In this document: positions 34,710 to 42,186 of the stretch, in pieces
Position numbering within the stretch: the first letter of the stretch is position 1
Layout of the letters: every line of letters starts with the position of its first letter
Assembly: GCF_018882365.1 (NCBI RefSeq)
Contig: NZ_JACVOP010000001.1
Location: 786,449 to 850,448 of the forward strand
Length of the DNA stretch: 64,000 nt
Direction: 5' to 3'
From: Polynucleobacter sp. 71A-WALBACH
Lineage (GTDB): Bacteria > Pseudomonadota > Gammaproteobacteria > Burkholderiales > Burkholderiaceae
Program-made: the position numbers and the translations under genes
Notes under the pieces: generated by a model
Told to the model about the DNA's origin: nothing
The model's input: only the letters and a program-made list of their open reading frames with translations
Database searches by the model: none

Positions 34710-35840
34710 TTAAGCGTTGTTAATAGGGTCCTGCAATTCGTAGCTAGTACTCCGGCCCCCAGAATCCGATTTCACTAAAGCACCACGTTCTACTAAATCA
34801 GTGATATCTCGTAATGCAGTATCCGGTGAGCACTTGGCAATCAGAGCCCATTTGCTGCTAGTAAGTTTCCCATCGAATCCATCAAGCAATTTATTAAGTA
34901 ACTTGATTTGCCGCTCGTTCATCGGCGTTCCAGACCAGTGCTGCCAGAAGCTGGTTTTGATAAGCGTTGTAGAGAGCGCCGCTTCTGCAACTTGGATAGC
35001 AGATAGCAGACTACTTAAAAACCAGCTAAGCCACTGCGTCACATCCAACGTCCCCTTTTGGGTTTTCTCAAGAAGATCATAGTAATTTTTACGATCGCGT
35101 CCAATTTGCGCTGATAGACTATAAAAACGCTGCGATGATCCATCTGCTCGAGCTAATGCCATGTCGCCAATTGCCCTTGCTATCCGACCATTGCCATCGT
35201 CAAAAGGGTGCAGCGTCACAAACCAGAGGTGAGCTAAGCCTGCTTTAATAATGGGGTCATCTTGCTGATCTACATTGAACCAGAGTAAAAACTGCGCCAT
35301 TTCTGGTGGCAAGAATGGTGCTGGCGGCGCCTCAAAGTGAACCTGTTGACGACTCACGGGGCCCGAGACAACTTGCATGGGTCCTAGGGCATCATCGCGC
35401 CAAGTACCAACCAATATTTTGGATAAGCCGCTATAGCCAGCAGGAAAGAGGGCGGCATGCCAGGCGAAGAGTCGTTCTTGCGTTAAATTATTCTGATGGT
35501 GCTGGGTAGCGTCGAGCACCATATCAACCACACCATCGATATGACGATCTGCCGGAGCTAAGGCTCCGATTTCGATACCCAGCCGTTTTGCAATGGATGA
35601 GCGGACCGAGTTTGGGTCGAGCTTTTCACCTTCAATTTCGCTGGTTTTGAGTACATCTTCGGTGAGTACGCGTAAGGACTCTTGATCGCGCAGGTGAATA
35701 CCAACATGATGTAAGCGCCCCAGTAGGCGTCCTTGAGCTTGGTAAACCTGAGTCAACAAACCAGTGAGCTGCTTGAGGTCGTATTCCCAATGAGGCCATT
35801 GGGAATCTTGCCAAATGTAGTTCTTATCTCCGCTATCCAT
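34710..35840 (-). CDS. Fic-domain AMP transferase with inhibitory helix and C-terminal winged helix
   Basis: The 376-aa protein has a DUF4172-like N-terminal region, then the class II inhibitory helix motif in KTSEIEGEKLDP (T-x3-E-G), where the Glu blocks ATP binding. The catalytic Fic motif is HPFDDGNGRIARAIGDMAL, with the His base. C-terminally, MNERQIKLLNKLLD followed by SSKWALIAKCSPDTALRDITDL is a winged helix. It would AMPylate a target protein and bind DNA. I chose ATG 35840 rather than the upstream ATG 35888, because a promoter places the transcript start exactly at 35840 and operator-like repeats lie in the extension. It lies between tumE and the TIR cassette. Confidence 0.88.
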   Translation of the reverse strand: MDSGDKNYIWQDSQWPHWEYDLKQLTGLLTQVYQAQGRLLGRLHHVGIHLRDQESLRVLTEDVLKTSEIEGEKLDPNSVRSSIAKRLGIEIGALAPADRHIDGVVDMVLDATQHHQNNLTQERLFAWHAALFPAGYSGLSKILVGTWRDDALGPMQVVSGPVSRQQVHFEAPPAPFLPPEMAQFLLWFNVDQQDDPIIKAGLAHLWFVTLHPFDDGNGRIARAIGDMALARADGSSQRFYSLSAQIGRDRKNYYDLLEKTQKGTLDVTQWLSWFLSSLLSAIQVAEAALSTTLIKTSFWQHWSGTPMNERQIKLLNKLLDGFDGKLTSSKWALIAKCSPDTALRDITDLVERGALVKSDSGGRSTSYELQDPINNA

Positions 35841-35898
35841 GCGGAGATTATAGGGTGTATTCACCGCAAAGTCTATTATTCTCCGCATTTATTGCGGA
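35826..35898 (-). promoter_or_regulatory. Fic gene promoter with two inverted-repeat operators, leaderless start
   Basis: On the minus strand TAGACT (35875-35870) and TATAAT (35852-35847) are 17 bp apart, and the -10 ends 6 nt before the ATG at 35840, predicting a leaderless transcript. One perfect 8-bp inverted repeat (ATCTCCGC/GCGGAGAT, 35826-35848) covers the -10 and the start codon. A second (TCCGCA/TGCGGA, 35882-35898) lies just upstream of the -35. TCACCGCA half sites lie at 35861 and 35913. The winged helix of Fic itself is the obvious candidate regulator. Confidence 0.6.
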
Positions 35899-36229
35899 TT
35901 AAATGGAGGTAATCACCGCATTGTTACAGATATCTTTAATAAATTCCAATAAAATCAATTAGTTAACATCATTAATGGCACGCTAACATCGACCATGTTA
36001 GCGTGCAAATTCAGCGTTACTAAGCTAGTTACTGTTGTAATTTTAATGTGGTGCTTGTCAATTAATTATCTTGATGATTTTGAGTTCAATGGATGGTGGC
36101 GAGAGCCCTATGTTGGGTTTTTCTAGCAGCGTGTCCATAGTCTTCATCAACAAAAACTAATTTTAGACAGGAGACATGAGATCACGTCAGACTATAGCGT
36201 GAGCCCACTTAAATCCTGCATATAGCGCT
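35889..36229. other. Intergenic gap between the Fic gene and the TIR gene
   Basis: No coding frame is supported here. It contains the outer Fic operator, a hairpin (35978-36006), a partial copy of the cargo-flanking repeat (CGTGTCCA at 36130-36137), and otherwise AT-rich sequence. It is the junction between two cargo cassettes. Confidence 0.5.
35978..36006. repeat. Perfect 12-bp inverted repeat between cassettes
   Basis: Arms GCACGCTAACAT and ATGTTAGCGTGC flank the loop CGACC. There is no T-run on either strand, so a simple terminator is unlikely. It lies downstream of the TIR gene on the minus strand and upstream of the Fic promoter, so it could end the first transcript by a Rho-aided route or be a protein-binding site. 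Confidence 0.55.
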
Positions 36230-36931
36230 TCATATTTGAATTGCAGCATAAAAATCATCGTGCAAAGTCAATGAAAATATTGTGTGTGGTTCCAGGTCGG
36301 CGCTTGGTATTGCGCCTGACGGGCCAAATCCACCATTCATGAGTGTATTGCGATGATCATGGCCCTGACAGATTTTCTGGCTAATATTGGAAAGGATGCT
36401 AGTTAGATGGGCAGCTTTTGCGGTTGAAACACGTATTACCAGGCATTTGGATTTAATGCTTAGTTGATTGATTGAGGTTGGGTTATTTTCTCTGAGAAAG
36501 ACATAAAGTTGACGAATAGGCTCGTCTCGGATTAATTTCTGAAGGCAAAGTTGGGTGATTTCTTCGATAGAGTGATTGCGGAGGTCAATATACCCGGTAG
36601 TAATATTTAACCCAGGAAGCTCTGTGTCATCAAGTCGAAGGGGCAGAATGTATTCAACATCAGATTTAAAGTCTCTGGCCTGCGCTTGTTTTAATTCATG
36701 CTTTGGCCATTGTTTTTTTAAATAATTTTCCGATATGAATGGTATGAAAAACCTACATTCACGCCCATATATTTGTTGAAATTTTTGATAAAGATCCTGC
36801 CCCCATAGCTCTGCCTCTTCATTGTGATCGTAAAAAACTCGAATTTTCTCAGCCTTAAGCAAGTCTGCGAGGAGTTTTGCCTTGTCGCGGTCTTCCCCGG
36901 CGAAAGATAATCCAAAATCATATTTGTACAT
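36230..36931 (-). CDS. TIR-domain protein with an unidentified C-terminal region
   Basis: The 233-aa protein begins with YKYDFGLSFAGEDRDKAKLL and continues VFYDHNEEAELWGQDLYQKF, RFFIPFISENYLKKQWPKHEL, QARDFKSDVEYILPLRLDD and GYIDLRNHS. This is a TIR_2 domain with the conserved Glu before LWG that serves as the NADase residue in active members. About 90 C-terminal residues match nothing I know and may sense the trigger or form oligomers. ATG 36931 is preferred because AAGGG precedes it by about 7 nt; the frame opens at 36970, only 8 bp after the abiEii stop. It is probably co-transcribed with abiEi-abiEii. TIR NADases are common phage-defence effectors. Confidence 0.8.
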   Translation of the reverse strand: MYKYDFGLSFAGEDRDKAKLLADLLKAEKIRVFYDHNEEAELWGQDLYQKFQQIYGRECRFFIPFISENYLKKQWPKHELKQAQARDFKSDVEYILPLRLDDTELPGLNITTGYIDLRNHSIEEITQLCLQKLIRDEPIRQLYVFLRENNPTSINQLSIKSKCLVIRVSTAKAAHLTSILSNISQKICQGHDHRNTLMNGGFGPSGAIPSADLEPHTIFSLTLHDDFYAAIQI

Positions 36932-36978
36932 TGCCATCCCTTTCGACTTGCCCGCATCACCATTGGGCATTAATCACT

Positions 36979-38028
36979 CTAAAGTAATTTTGACGCAGAT
37001 CTAATGGTGTCAATAATCTCGTCAAATGTAGGCGTCTCACCAAAAATCATCGTGGACATCTGCTCATAATCCCTGCTTAGCGCTGGGATCATTTCATCAT
37101 TAGGGTAGATTAAGAAGTTACCATCCGCAGCTAAACTCTGTCGGGAGTCTTTATCAAAAAAGAAGATTGAGGCATGCAAGGCGCATTCCTTGCCAAGCCT
37201 AATATCTTTAATGGTATTTTGGCCCACGGTATTATTTAAGAGCATGTGTAAGTCATAGTAATGGCGAGAGATGCGGTTGCCATTATTCCTGAGGCTGCCC
37301 CGAGTCTCAAACCAAGCGCATAAGCCATGGGCAATAACCGCTTTATCCCAGAATGTTCTTTCGGGCGCAATGCAATTCACATTTGGTACGCTCAAATCAC
37401 CACCAATAAATTCTTGGCCTACATAGGGCTTGATGGTCATAAGATTGCTAGGATCTAAAGCGGATTTAGCGCCAGCCTCAATCTTGACCTTCGATTCAAT
37501 ATAGCCATCTTTGCCGGATGTTTCCAGCGATGGGTATTCAACTAGTAGCGTTTGCCGATCAGGATCGGTTGGGTCGATCACAACTTTGAGCTCAGGCATG
37601 CTGATGCCCGCATTAGCAAATTCTGTTTCAATTTGCGTAGTAAGACGCTCTTTTAAATGCCCGAGGATGTAGGCGGAACAGGTAGCCTTTACTTCCTTTA
37701 GGTATTCAGCGCGTTTATTTTTTCCCCAACTTTGCAGTGTTACTAAGTCAGCTGGATGCCCGATATCTTCGCGATACACGGTGATATCAATGTCTTCAGA
37801 AAACCGTGAGATTAAATCGTAGGCTTTTGATAGAGAGGTGCCGCCCTTGAATAAAAGACGTGGTTCACCCTCAGCTTTCCCGTTAAACAGCAGATCCAAC
37901 GTAAAGCAAACCCAAAAGTCTTTCTCAATGTTACGCAGTGGCGTACCTAAGCGAGTCGCAGTTTCTAAAAAGAGATTGCGCCGATCGGTCTCACTCGCCT
38001 GCAGAACTTTGAGGAAGTTGCTATTCAT
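36979..38028 (-). CDS. AbiEii/AbiGii-family nucleotidyltransferase toxin
   Basis: The 349-aa protein has the DNA polymerase beta-like core LLFKGGTSLSKAYDLISRFS followed by EDIDITVYREDIG. Here the GGTSLSK and the paired acidic DID residues form the nucleotidyltransferase active site. Later segments such as CIAPERTFWDKAVIAHGL and RHYYDLHMLL fit the AbiEii family. Such toxins modify tRNA or other RNA ends in studied members. It follows its antitoxin by 4 bp. It is not closely similar to the second AbiEii at 44453. Confidence 0.87.
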   Translation of the reverse strand: MNSNFLKVLQASETDRRNLFLETATRLGTPLRNIEKDFWVCFTLDLLFNGKAEGEPRLLFKGGTSLSKAYDLISRFSEDIDITVYREDIGHPADLVTLQSWGKNKRAEYLKEVKATCSAYILGHLKERLTTQIETEFANAGISMPELKVVIDPTDPDRQTLLVEYPSLETSGKDGYIESKVKIEAGAKSALDPSNLMTIKPYVGQEFIGGDLSVPNVNCIAPERTFWDKAVIAHGLCAWFETRGSLRNNGNRISRHYYDLHMLLNNTVGQNTIKDIRLGKECALHASIFFFDKDSRQSLAADGNFLIYPNDEMIPALSRDYEQMSTMIFGETPTFDEIIDTIRSASKLL

Positions 38029-38032
38029 CTGC

Positions 38033-38716
38033 TCAGTTTAATGAGGGGCTTGAGACTTTGGGTAAATCATTCAAACCCTTGAGCAAGGGATGCATCCATG
38101 CTGGCAGGCGAGATAAGTCTTTCTTGAGATCTCGTTGAATCATTACCCCTGCCTTGGGGTCATTAAAGATCTTGGACAAAGTAGCTTTGACATCCGCTTG
38201 CGCTGCAGGGTCCTTTTGCTGAATGCCATCTTTGAGCCAATGCAGTGCTTGGACTACTCGCATCGCAGGACGATCGGCCCATAGGAGTTTGCTAGGGGAG
38301 GCTAACTTAAATTGGATGGTGAGATTACCAATTTGAATCGGTTTGATGCGTGCATCGGTATGCACAATCACTTTGCCTGGCACTGCATTGGTGAGTCCTA
38401 AATCATTGGCGGCGGTCATGCCGTCAATCAGTATGCGAGCACTGTCGCGCCGTGCAATAGCCCAAATCACCTGCTGATAGTTTGGCTGAGTTGGCTTTCC
38501 GGTGAGTGGATTGGCTCGTGGACGGTCATATAGACCGTGATCAATGCGGCGTAAATCACCTTTATTGGTCAGGCGTTGCAACGTTTTATCAACGGCGCTA
38601 CGGCTGCCGAGGTCAAGAAAGTCCCTAGCCGTCCAAACCTTATCAGCTTGACTATGGCTAATGCGCCGAGCAATCAGCGTATTAAGAGGGGTTTTAGGGC
38701 TTACTAGGGCGTTCAT
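38033..38716 (-). CDS. AbiEi-type antitoxin (DUF6088-like)
   Basis: The 227-aa protein has an N-terminal winged helix (VWTARDFLDLGSRSAVDKTL, RLTNKGDLRRIDHGLYDRP) and a C-terminal domain with IWAIARRDSARILIDGMTAA and LGLTNAVPGKVIVHTD, as in AbiEi antitoxins. It should repress its own operon and neutralise the adjacent nucleotidyltransferase. The ATG lies 9 nt behind a -10 box, so the transcript is nearly leaderless. It is the first gene of the abiEi-abiEii-TIR unit. Confidence 0.83.
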   Translation of the reverse strand: MNALVSPKTPLNTLIARRISHSQADKVWTARDFLDLGSRSAVDKTLQRLTNKGDLRRIDHGLYDRPRANPLTGKPTQPNYQQVIWAIARRDSARILIDGMTAANDLGLTNAVPGKVIVHTDARIKPIQIGNLTIQFKLASPSKLLWADRPAMRVVQALHWLKDGIQQKDPAAQADVKATLSKIFNDPKAGVMIQRDLKKDLSRLPAWMHPLLKGLNDLPKVSSPSLN

Positions 38717-38725
38717 AGTCCTTAA

Positions 38726-38753
38726 ATTATATACAAATATCGGACAAAAACAA
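38726..38753 (-). promoter_or_regulatory. Promoter of the abiEi-abiEii-TIR unit
   Basis: On the minus strand TTGTTT (38753-38748) and TATAAT (38731-38726) are 16 bp apart, and the start codon begins 9 nt after the -10. GTCC/GGAC half repeats flank the -10 region and could be part of an AbiEi operator. Confidence 0.5.
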
Positions 38754-38943
38754 TATAAATTAATAGGTAAATTACTATATAAAACAAGGAGTTATCTTTG
38801 TATAAAAAATGACCTAAGCTATATATCTCAAAGGATCATAAAGGGGGAGGGTGTTCAAGCCACTTGGCTTAGGTGTCGATGAAGCTACCCTAGCCATGAA
38901 TGGGAAGCCTTTTTGATCTGGAGCGCGTGCGGAAATTCAGATA

Positions 38944-38988
38944 CTGGGGATTAAAATTGCGTCCTTAGGACGCAATTTTAATCCCCAG
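38944..38988. terminator. 45-bp perfect hairpin, possible bidirectional terminator or recombination site
   Basis: Arms of 21 bp are exact inverted copies around a 3-nt loop (TTA). The core stem TTGCGTCC/GGACGCAA is flanked by AAAA and TTTT, the form of a bidirectional Rho-independent terminator. The pairing continues another eight bases to CTGGGGAT/ATCCCCAG, much longer than needed. No gene clearly ends here: abiEi starts to the left, and the nearest gene to the right is 500 bp away. Between 38717 and 39500 I see no convincing protein gene. Confidence 0.55.
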
Positions 38989-39071
38989 CTCTTCCATTGT
39001 CTTGAAGGTTGCTGCTTCAAATTGACATGACAGTGCGAGCTATCTTGCTCATGGCTGTAGTTGCAACAATG

Positions 39072-39139
39072 CGTGTCCACGCCACTTTCAATTTAGCTTG
39101 CGAAGTGTTCACAAATGCAAAAAATTGTCGTGTCCACAC
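39072..39139 (+). repeat. GTGTCCAC direct repeats at the outer edge of the cargo
   Basis: CGTGTCCACGC at 39072-39082 and CGTGTCCACAC at 39129-39139 match the repeats at 33031 and 33063 in the same orientation, with a weaker relative (GTGTTCACA, 39105-39113) between them. They probably mark the right side of the cargo. The AT-rich stretch after them up to 39500 holds nothing I can identify. Confidence 0.6.
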
Positions 39140-39506
39140 ACTTTTTGAAATTCAGCTAAATTTTAAAAACTTCACAATTGTGAAAATACATTCAAAACTT
39201 TTCGATTTTTTTAAAACGCAAAAATGATTTTTGAGGTTCGCTTTTTGTTCTGAAATCGCAAAATTGACCCAAATCATTTCTCGACCCTGGATGCTTTAAA
39301 GCCAATTCTCAGAAATATCACTTTGCCATGGGTCTATATGGTATATGGCTCATAAGGCGATGGGCCTGCTAATACCATGTATCGAACCTGCTTAGGGCCA
39401 TCAAATCCTCTTGTCAGAAGTTTCCCTCAGTTCTTTCTAATTGATCCGATGGTGCTTTTTTGGTTAGCTGCTTACTCTTAATCTTTCACTTATCTGAAGG
39501 ATGAAG

Positions 39507-39638
39507 ATGCTCTCTATTGAATACACCCACAAACGTTCCCGCCTCTTTCGAATTGAATTGAGCTTAATTGTGCTTGCTTCATTAATTGTCTTGATCTTTG
39601 TGTGGCAGATTTTGAGTGTACTCAAATTCATTAAATAA
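39507..39638 (+). CDS. Small single-pass membrane protein, 43 aa
   Basis: The short frame encodes MLSIEYTHKRSRLFRIELS, a basic head of cytoplasmic type, followed by a hydrophobic helix (LIVLASLIVLIFVWQIL) and a short tail ending FIK. AAGG at 39497-39500 lies 6 nt before ATG 39507; an ATG at 39501 is also in frame but directly abuts it. The positive-inside pattern and ribosome site support a real small protein. It is convergent with the WecA-like gene. Function unknown. Confidence 0.45.
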   Translation: MLSIEYTHKRSRLFRIELSLIVLASLIVLIFVWQILSVLKFIK

Positions 39639-39672
39639 AGAAGGGCTTACTTTATTTTGCTCACGATTTTGA

Positions 39673-40755
39673 TTAATAGGGATGCATCCAACTGGGTGTT
39701 TTAAAAGTCACAACCCTCTTATAGATCCAGATATAGCTTGCAGTGAAGATGAATGAGCAGGCAATCATGATGTTGGTCGAATGCCACCAAAGGATTGCGG
39801 GCACGATCGCCATGGCTGTTAGGACCCATAAATAGGGTGATGTTTTTGCATTCGCCGTAAAAATATCCTCTTTTTGGGCATTGCAAATCGGATTGAGAAT
39901 GCGCCTGAAGATCAGTGTATGAAAATGAATTCCATCGGGCAACCCAGGATTTTTCCCTTGATGAATTTTTCGTCTATAGATAGTGAAAAGCGTTTCAAGA
40001 ATCGGGTAAGCATTGATCAAGAGTGCAAACCATGGTGATATATTTTGGTGGCGTGCCACAAGCATTACGGTAATGATCGCTATCCAAAAACCAATGAGGT
40101 AGGCGCCGCCATCCCCAAGAAAGATCAATCCTCTTGGGTAATTCCATAAGAAAAATCCCAAAATAGATCCGGCCATCACTAGGCTGAGGTACATCATCAA
40201 TGGGTCGCCAACGGTGTAACTTACATAAGTTAAGCCTAGTAAGGTGATGATGCCTACCATGCTAGACAGGCCATTGAAACCATCAATGATGTTGTAGGCA
40301 TTTGCTAGGCCAGTTACTGCAAAAATAGTAAAGATAATTCCAATACCCGGTAGGGCAAGCAGGTAATCAATGCCGGGAATGTCTAATCTAGGTATTAGTG
40401 CGCCTAAATAAATAGCTGCCATACCAGCAGCTATCGCTGTGAAGATCAGGCGAGTTTTGATACCTACTTTTTTGGTCAGGTCCTCGGTTAAGCCAATCGC
40501 AAAAGTGGGGATGGCGCAAACCAAGAGGGTGGTCTCAATAGTAGAGCCGGGATTAGATTGCAGGCGAAAGAGGGTGGCGGTGAAAATTCCTATGGCGATA
40601 CTAATTCCGCCAATTCTGGGGACGGAAAATTTATGAAACTTTTGGGGTCCCGATAAATCAGAGTCGGCAGAAAACTGGCTATGCAAGTGCTGAAAACGAA
40701 TAATCAGCAATGTTGCAATAAATGAAGAAAAGAAGGCAGCCAATAAACCAGTCAT
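39673..40755 (-). CDS. WecA/MraY-family polyprenyl-phosphate GlcNAc-1-phosphate transferase
   Basis: The 360-aa protein has about ten membrane helices and family landmarks: KFHKFSVPRIGGISIAIG near the start, the Asp-rich IIDGFNGLSSMVG, and GLIFLGDGGAYLIGFW. After these come PILETLFTIYRRKIHQGKNP and the His motif DGIHFHTLIFRR. It transfers a sugar 1-phosphate from a UDP-sugar to undecaprenyl phosphate. It is a second kind of initiating enzyme in this window, besides the PglC-like one at 18990. It is on the minus strand downstream of gspC and the outer-membrane gene. Confidence 0.9.
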   Translation of the reverse strand: MTGLLAAFFSSFIATLLIIRFQHLHSQFSADSDLSGPQKFHKFSVPRIGGISIAIGIFTATLFRLQSNPGSTIETTLLVCAIPTFAIGLTEDLTKKVGIKTRLIFTAIAAGMAAIYLGALIPRLDIPGIDYLLALPGIGIIFTIFAVTGLANAYNIIDGFNGLSSMVGIITLLGLTYVSYTVGDPLMMYLSLVMAGSILGFFLWNYPRGLIFLGDGGAYLIGFWIAIITVMLVARHQNISPWFALLINAYPILETLFTIYRRKIHQGKNPGLPDGIHFHTLIFRRILNPICNAQKEDIFTANAKTSPYLWVLTAMAIVPAILWWHSTNIMIACSFIFTASYIWIYKRVVTFKTPSWMHPY

Positions 40756-40920
40756 TGGATCATTATAAATTCCAAAACTGTTTTAAGGGGTGGATTTGTC
40801 TTTGACTCCTGCGGTGCAGTGTTCTGGGAGTCTTGGCTCTACAGCAGGTATGAGTGCTATTCGGGAGTTATTTTGTCGGACTTTATTTATAAGGGTTTAC
40901 TTGGGGTCTGGCATTCACTG

Positions 40921-41445
40921 CTATTGGCGCTCTGGATCAAACACTTTGAGCTTTAACTGTAACGAGATCGCCCCATGCACCCGATCCCCAATCGTTGGGA
41001 TGACAAAAACGTTGGCCCCTACCCAAGTACCTTCCCAAGTCAATGCTGGCAATGCTGCTGCAAACCAGCCACCGTTATTGGTTTGTGGGTAACCATTGAA
41101 GCCACCCAAGACTGCACCCACTTTGATGGGGCCAATGGCGATGGGTTGGTAGTAAACACCGGCGTAGTTGGAGTATTGACGATCACTGTTATAAAAGCGA
41201 CCTGCTGTTAATGAGGCGACGGTATTAAAGCGGTACTCTAGGCCGGCACCCCAGTTGCCATTATTGAAATTCTTATCTTGCTGAAAATGGTATGAGGCCA
41301 TTCCAGCATTAACCCAGAGTTGGTTTTTGGTTTCTGGTTTGATGATCTGAAAGAGGTCATCATTGCTAGTCTCATCTGCATGGCTGATACTAGGCATGAG
41401 TAGATTTGCCATTGCCAGTAGGCTGAGAAGTGGTTTGGTGACCAT
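40921..41445 (-). CDS. Small outer-membrane beta-barrel-like protein, 174 aa
   Basis: The protein has a signal peptide (LLSLLAMANLLMPSISHADE, cut near residue 24) and then alternating beta-strand patterns: NQLWVNAGMASYHFQQD, NWGAGLEYRFNTVASLTAGRFYNS, QYSNYAGVYYQPI, IKVGAVLGGFNGYP and TWEGTWVGANVFVIP. It resembles small eight-stranded barrels, but I do not recognise the family and it lacks clear PagP or OmpW motifs. It lies between gspC and the WecA-like gene, 27 bp after gspC, so it may be co-transcribed with gspC. Confidence 0.65.
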   Translation of the reverse strand: MVTKPLLSLLAMANLLMPSISHADETSNDDLFQIIKPETKNQLWVNAGMASYHFQQDKNFNNGNWGAGLEYRFNTVASLTAGRFYNSDRQYSNYAGVYYQPIAIGPIKVGAVLGGFNGYPQTNNGGWFAAALPALTWEGTWVGANVFVIPTIGDRVHGAISLQLKLKVFDPERQ

Positions 41446-41472
41446 CTTGTTTTCTTACTCTTCTATTGCTCT

Positions 41473-42135
41473 TTACTTCTTGTGGGCTGCGCTATTGCTG
41501 CTAACGCCACTTTTTTCTTTTCCCGGCTTACTGAGCTTGAAATCCAATTTTTGACCTTGATAGAGCAGGGTGGCGGATTCATCGCCGATGCTTTGCAGGC
41601 TTAAGCCTTTGCCTAGTGTTTCGCCTACGCTGATTGCATTGGTAGGTTTACCGTCAATCTCAAAGATGGCAAAGCCATCCAAGGTTCCGTCTTTGTTTTT
41701 TGAAGTAGCCACAACCCCGCGCAAATAAATATTGTCGGTCACGATGGGTTTGCTACCAAAGAGGCCATAAGCATTCGCTCCCTCTTGATTACTATAGAGC
41801 GTGATGCCTTTATTAATGCCTGAAGCAGGTTGACCTGGAGGTCCCGGAATTTGCGCAATCTGCATCATCCAGAAAGCGGCGCTCACAGCTGTAATGACCA
41901 TCAGTAGATAAGTGAGTGCAGTACTAACGGATGCTGGCTTCAAACTAAGGCTAGCCCCTCCCTGAAATGGCGTGCCTTGCTTATTTTGAGAGCCTTTAAG
42001 CCACTTTGCTAAGCGTGCTGGTGCACCTATAGTTCTGTCAGAATTTTTAGCTGATGAAGAAGCTTGAGTAGCCTCTTGGGGGCTATTACGCATGGCTTTT
42101 AGCCGATCCTGCATTCGTTGGAGAAATTCGCTCAA
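41473..42135 (-). CDS. gspC: Type II secretion inner-membrane protein GspC
   Basis: The 220-aa protein has a cytoplasmic head, one membrane helix ([21 protein letters not shown], about residues 73-93) and a periplasmic homology region: [51 protein letters not shown] and [12 protein letters not shown]. It links the inner-membrane platform to the secretin. A PDZ domain is absent, as in short betaproteobacterial GspC. The apparent start is TTG 42135, with ATG 42114 as an alternative. It is divergent from gspG. Confidence 0.88.
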   Translation of the reverse strand: MSEFLQRMQDRLKAMRNSPQEATQASSSAKNSDRTIGAPARLAKWLKGSQNKQGTPFQGGASLSLKPASVSTALTYLLMVITAVSAAFWMMQIAQIPGPPGQPASGINKGITLYSNQEGANAYGLFGSKPIVTDNIYLRGVVATSKNKDGTLDGFAIFEIDGKPTNAISVGETLGKGLSLQSIGDESATLLYQGQKLDFKLSKPGKEKSGVSSNSAAHKK

Positions 42136-42186
42136 AGTAACAAAATACCTTTAAAATTTGATTCAGTTTATCTCATTGAAAGCGCT

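Noticed and set aside
35978..36006. attC site of an integron-type cassette array
   Set aside because: The hairpin has GCTAAC/GTTAGC but does not fit the RYYYAAC...GTTRRRY core, it occurs once, and the nearby integrase lacks a recognisable IntI-specific insert.
38661..38882. 73-aa plus-strand open frame over the abiE promoter
   Set aside because: It overlaps the abiEi start and promoter on the other strand and has no protein-like features.
24074..39200. Prophage
   Set aside because: Integrases are present, but there are no capsid, tail, terminase, lysis or phage replication genes in the island.
39009..39227. 72-aa plus-strand open frame
   Set aside because: It overlies the GTGTCCAC repeats and AT-rich sequence, has no ribosome site and reads as low-quality protein.
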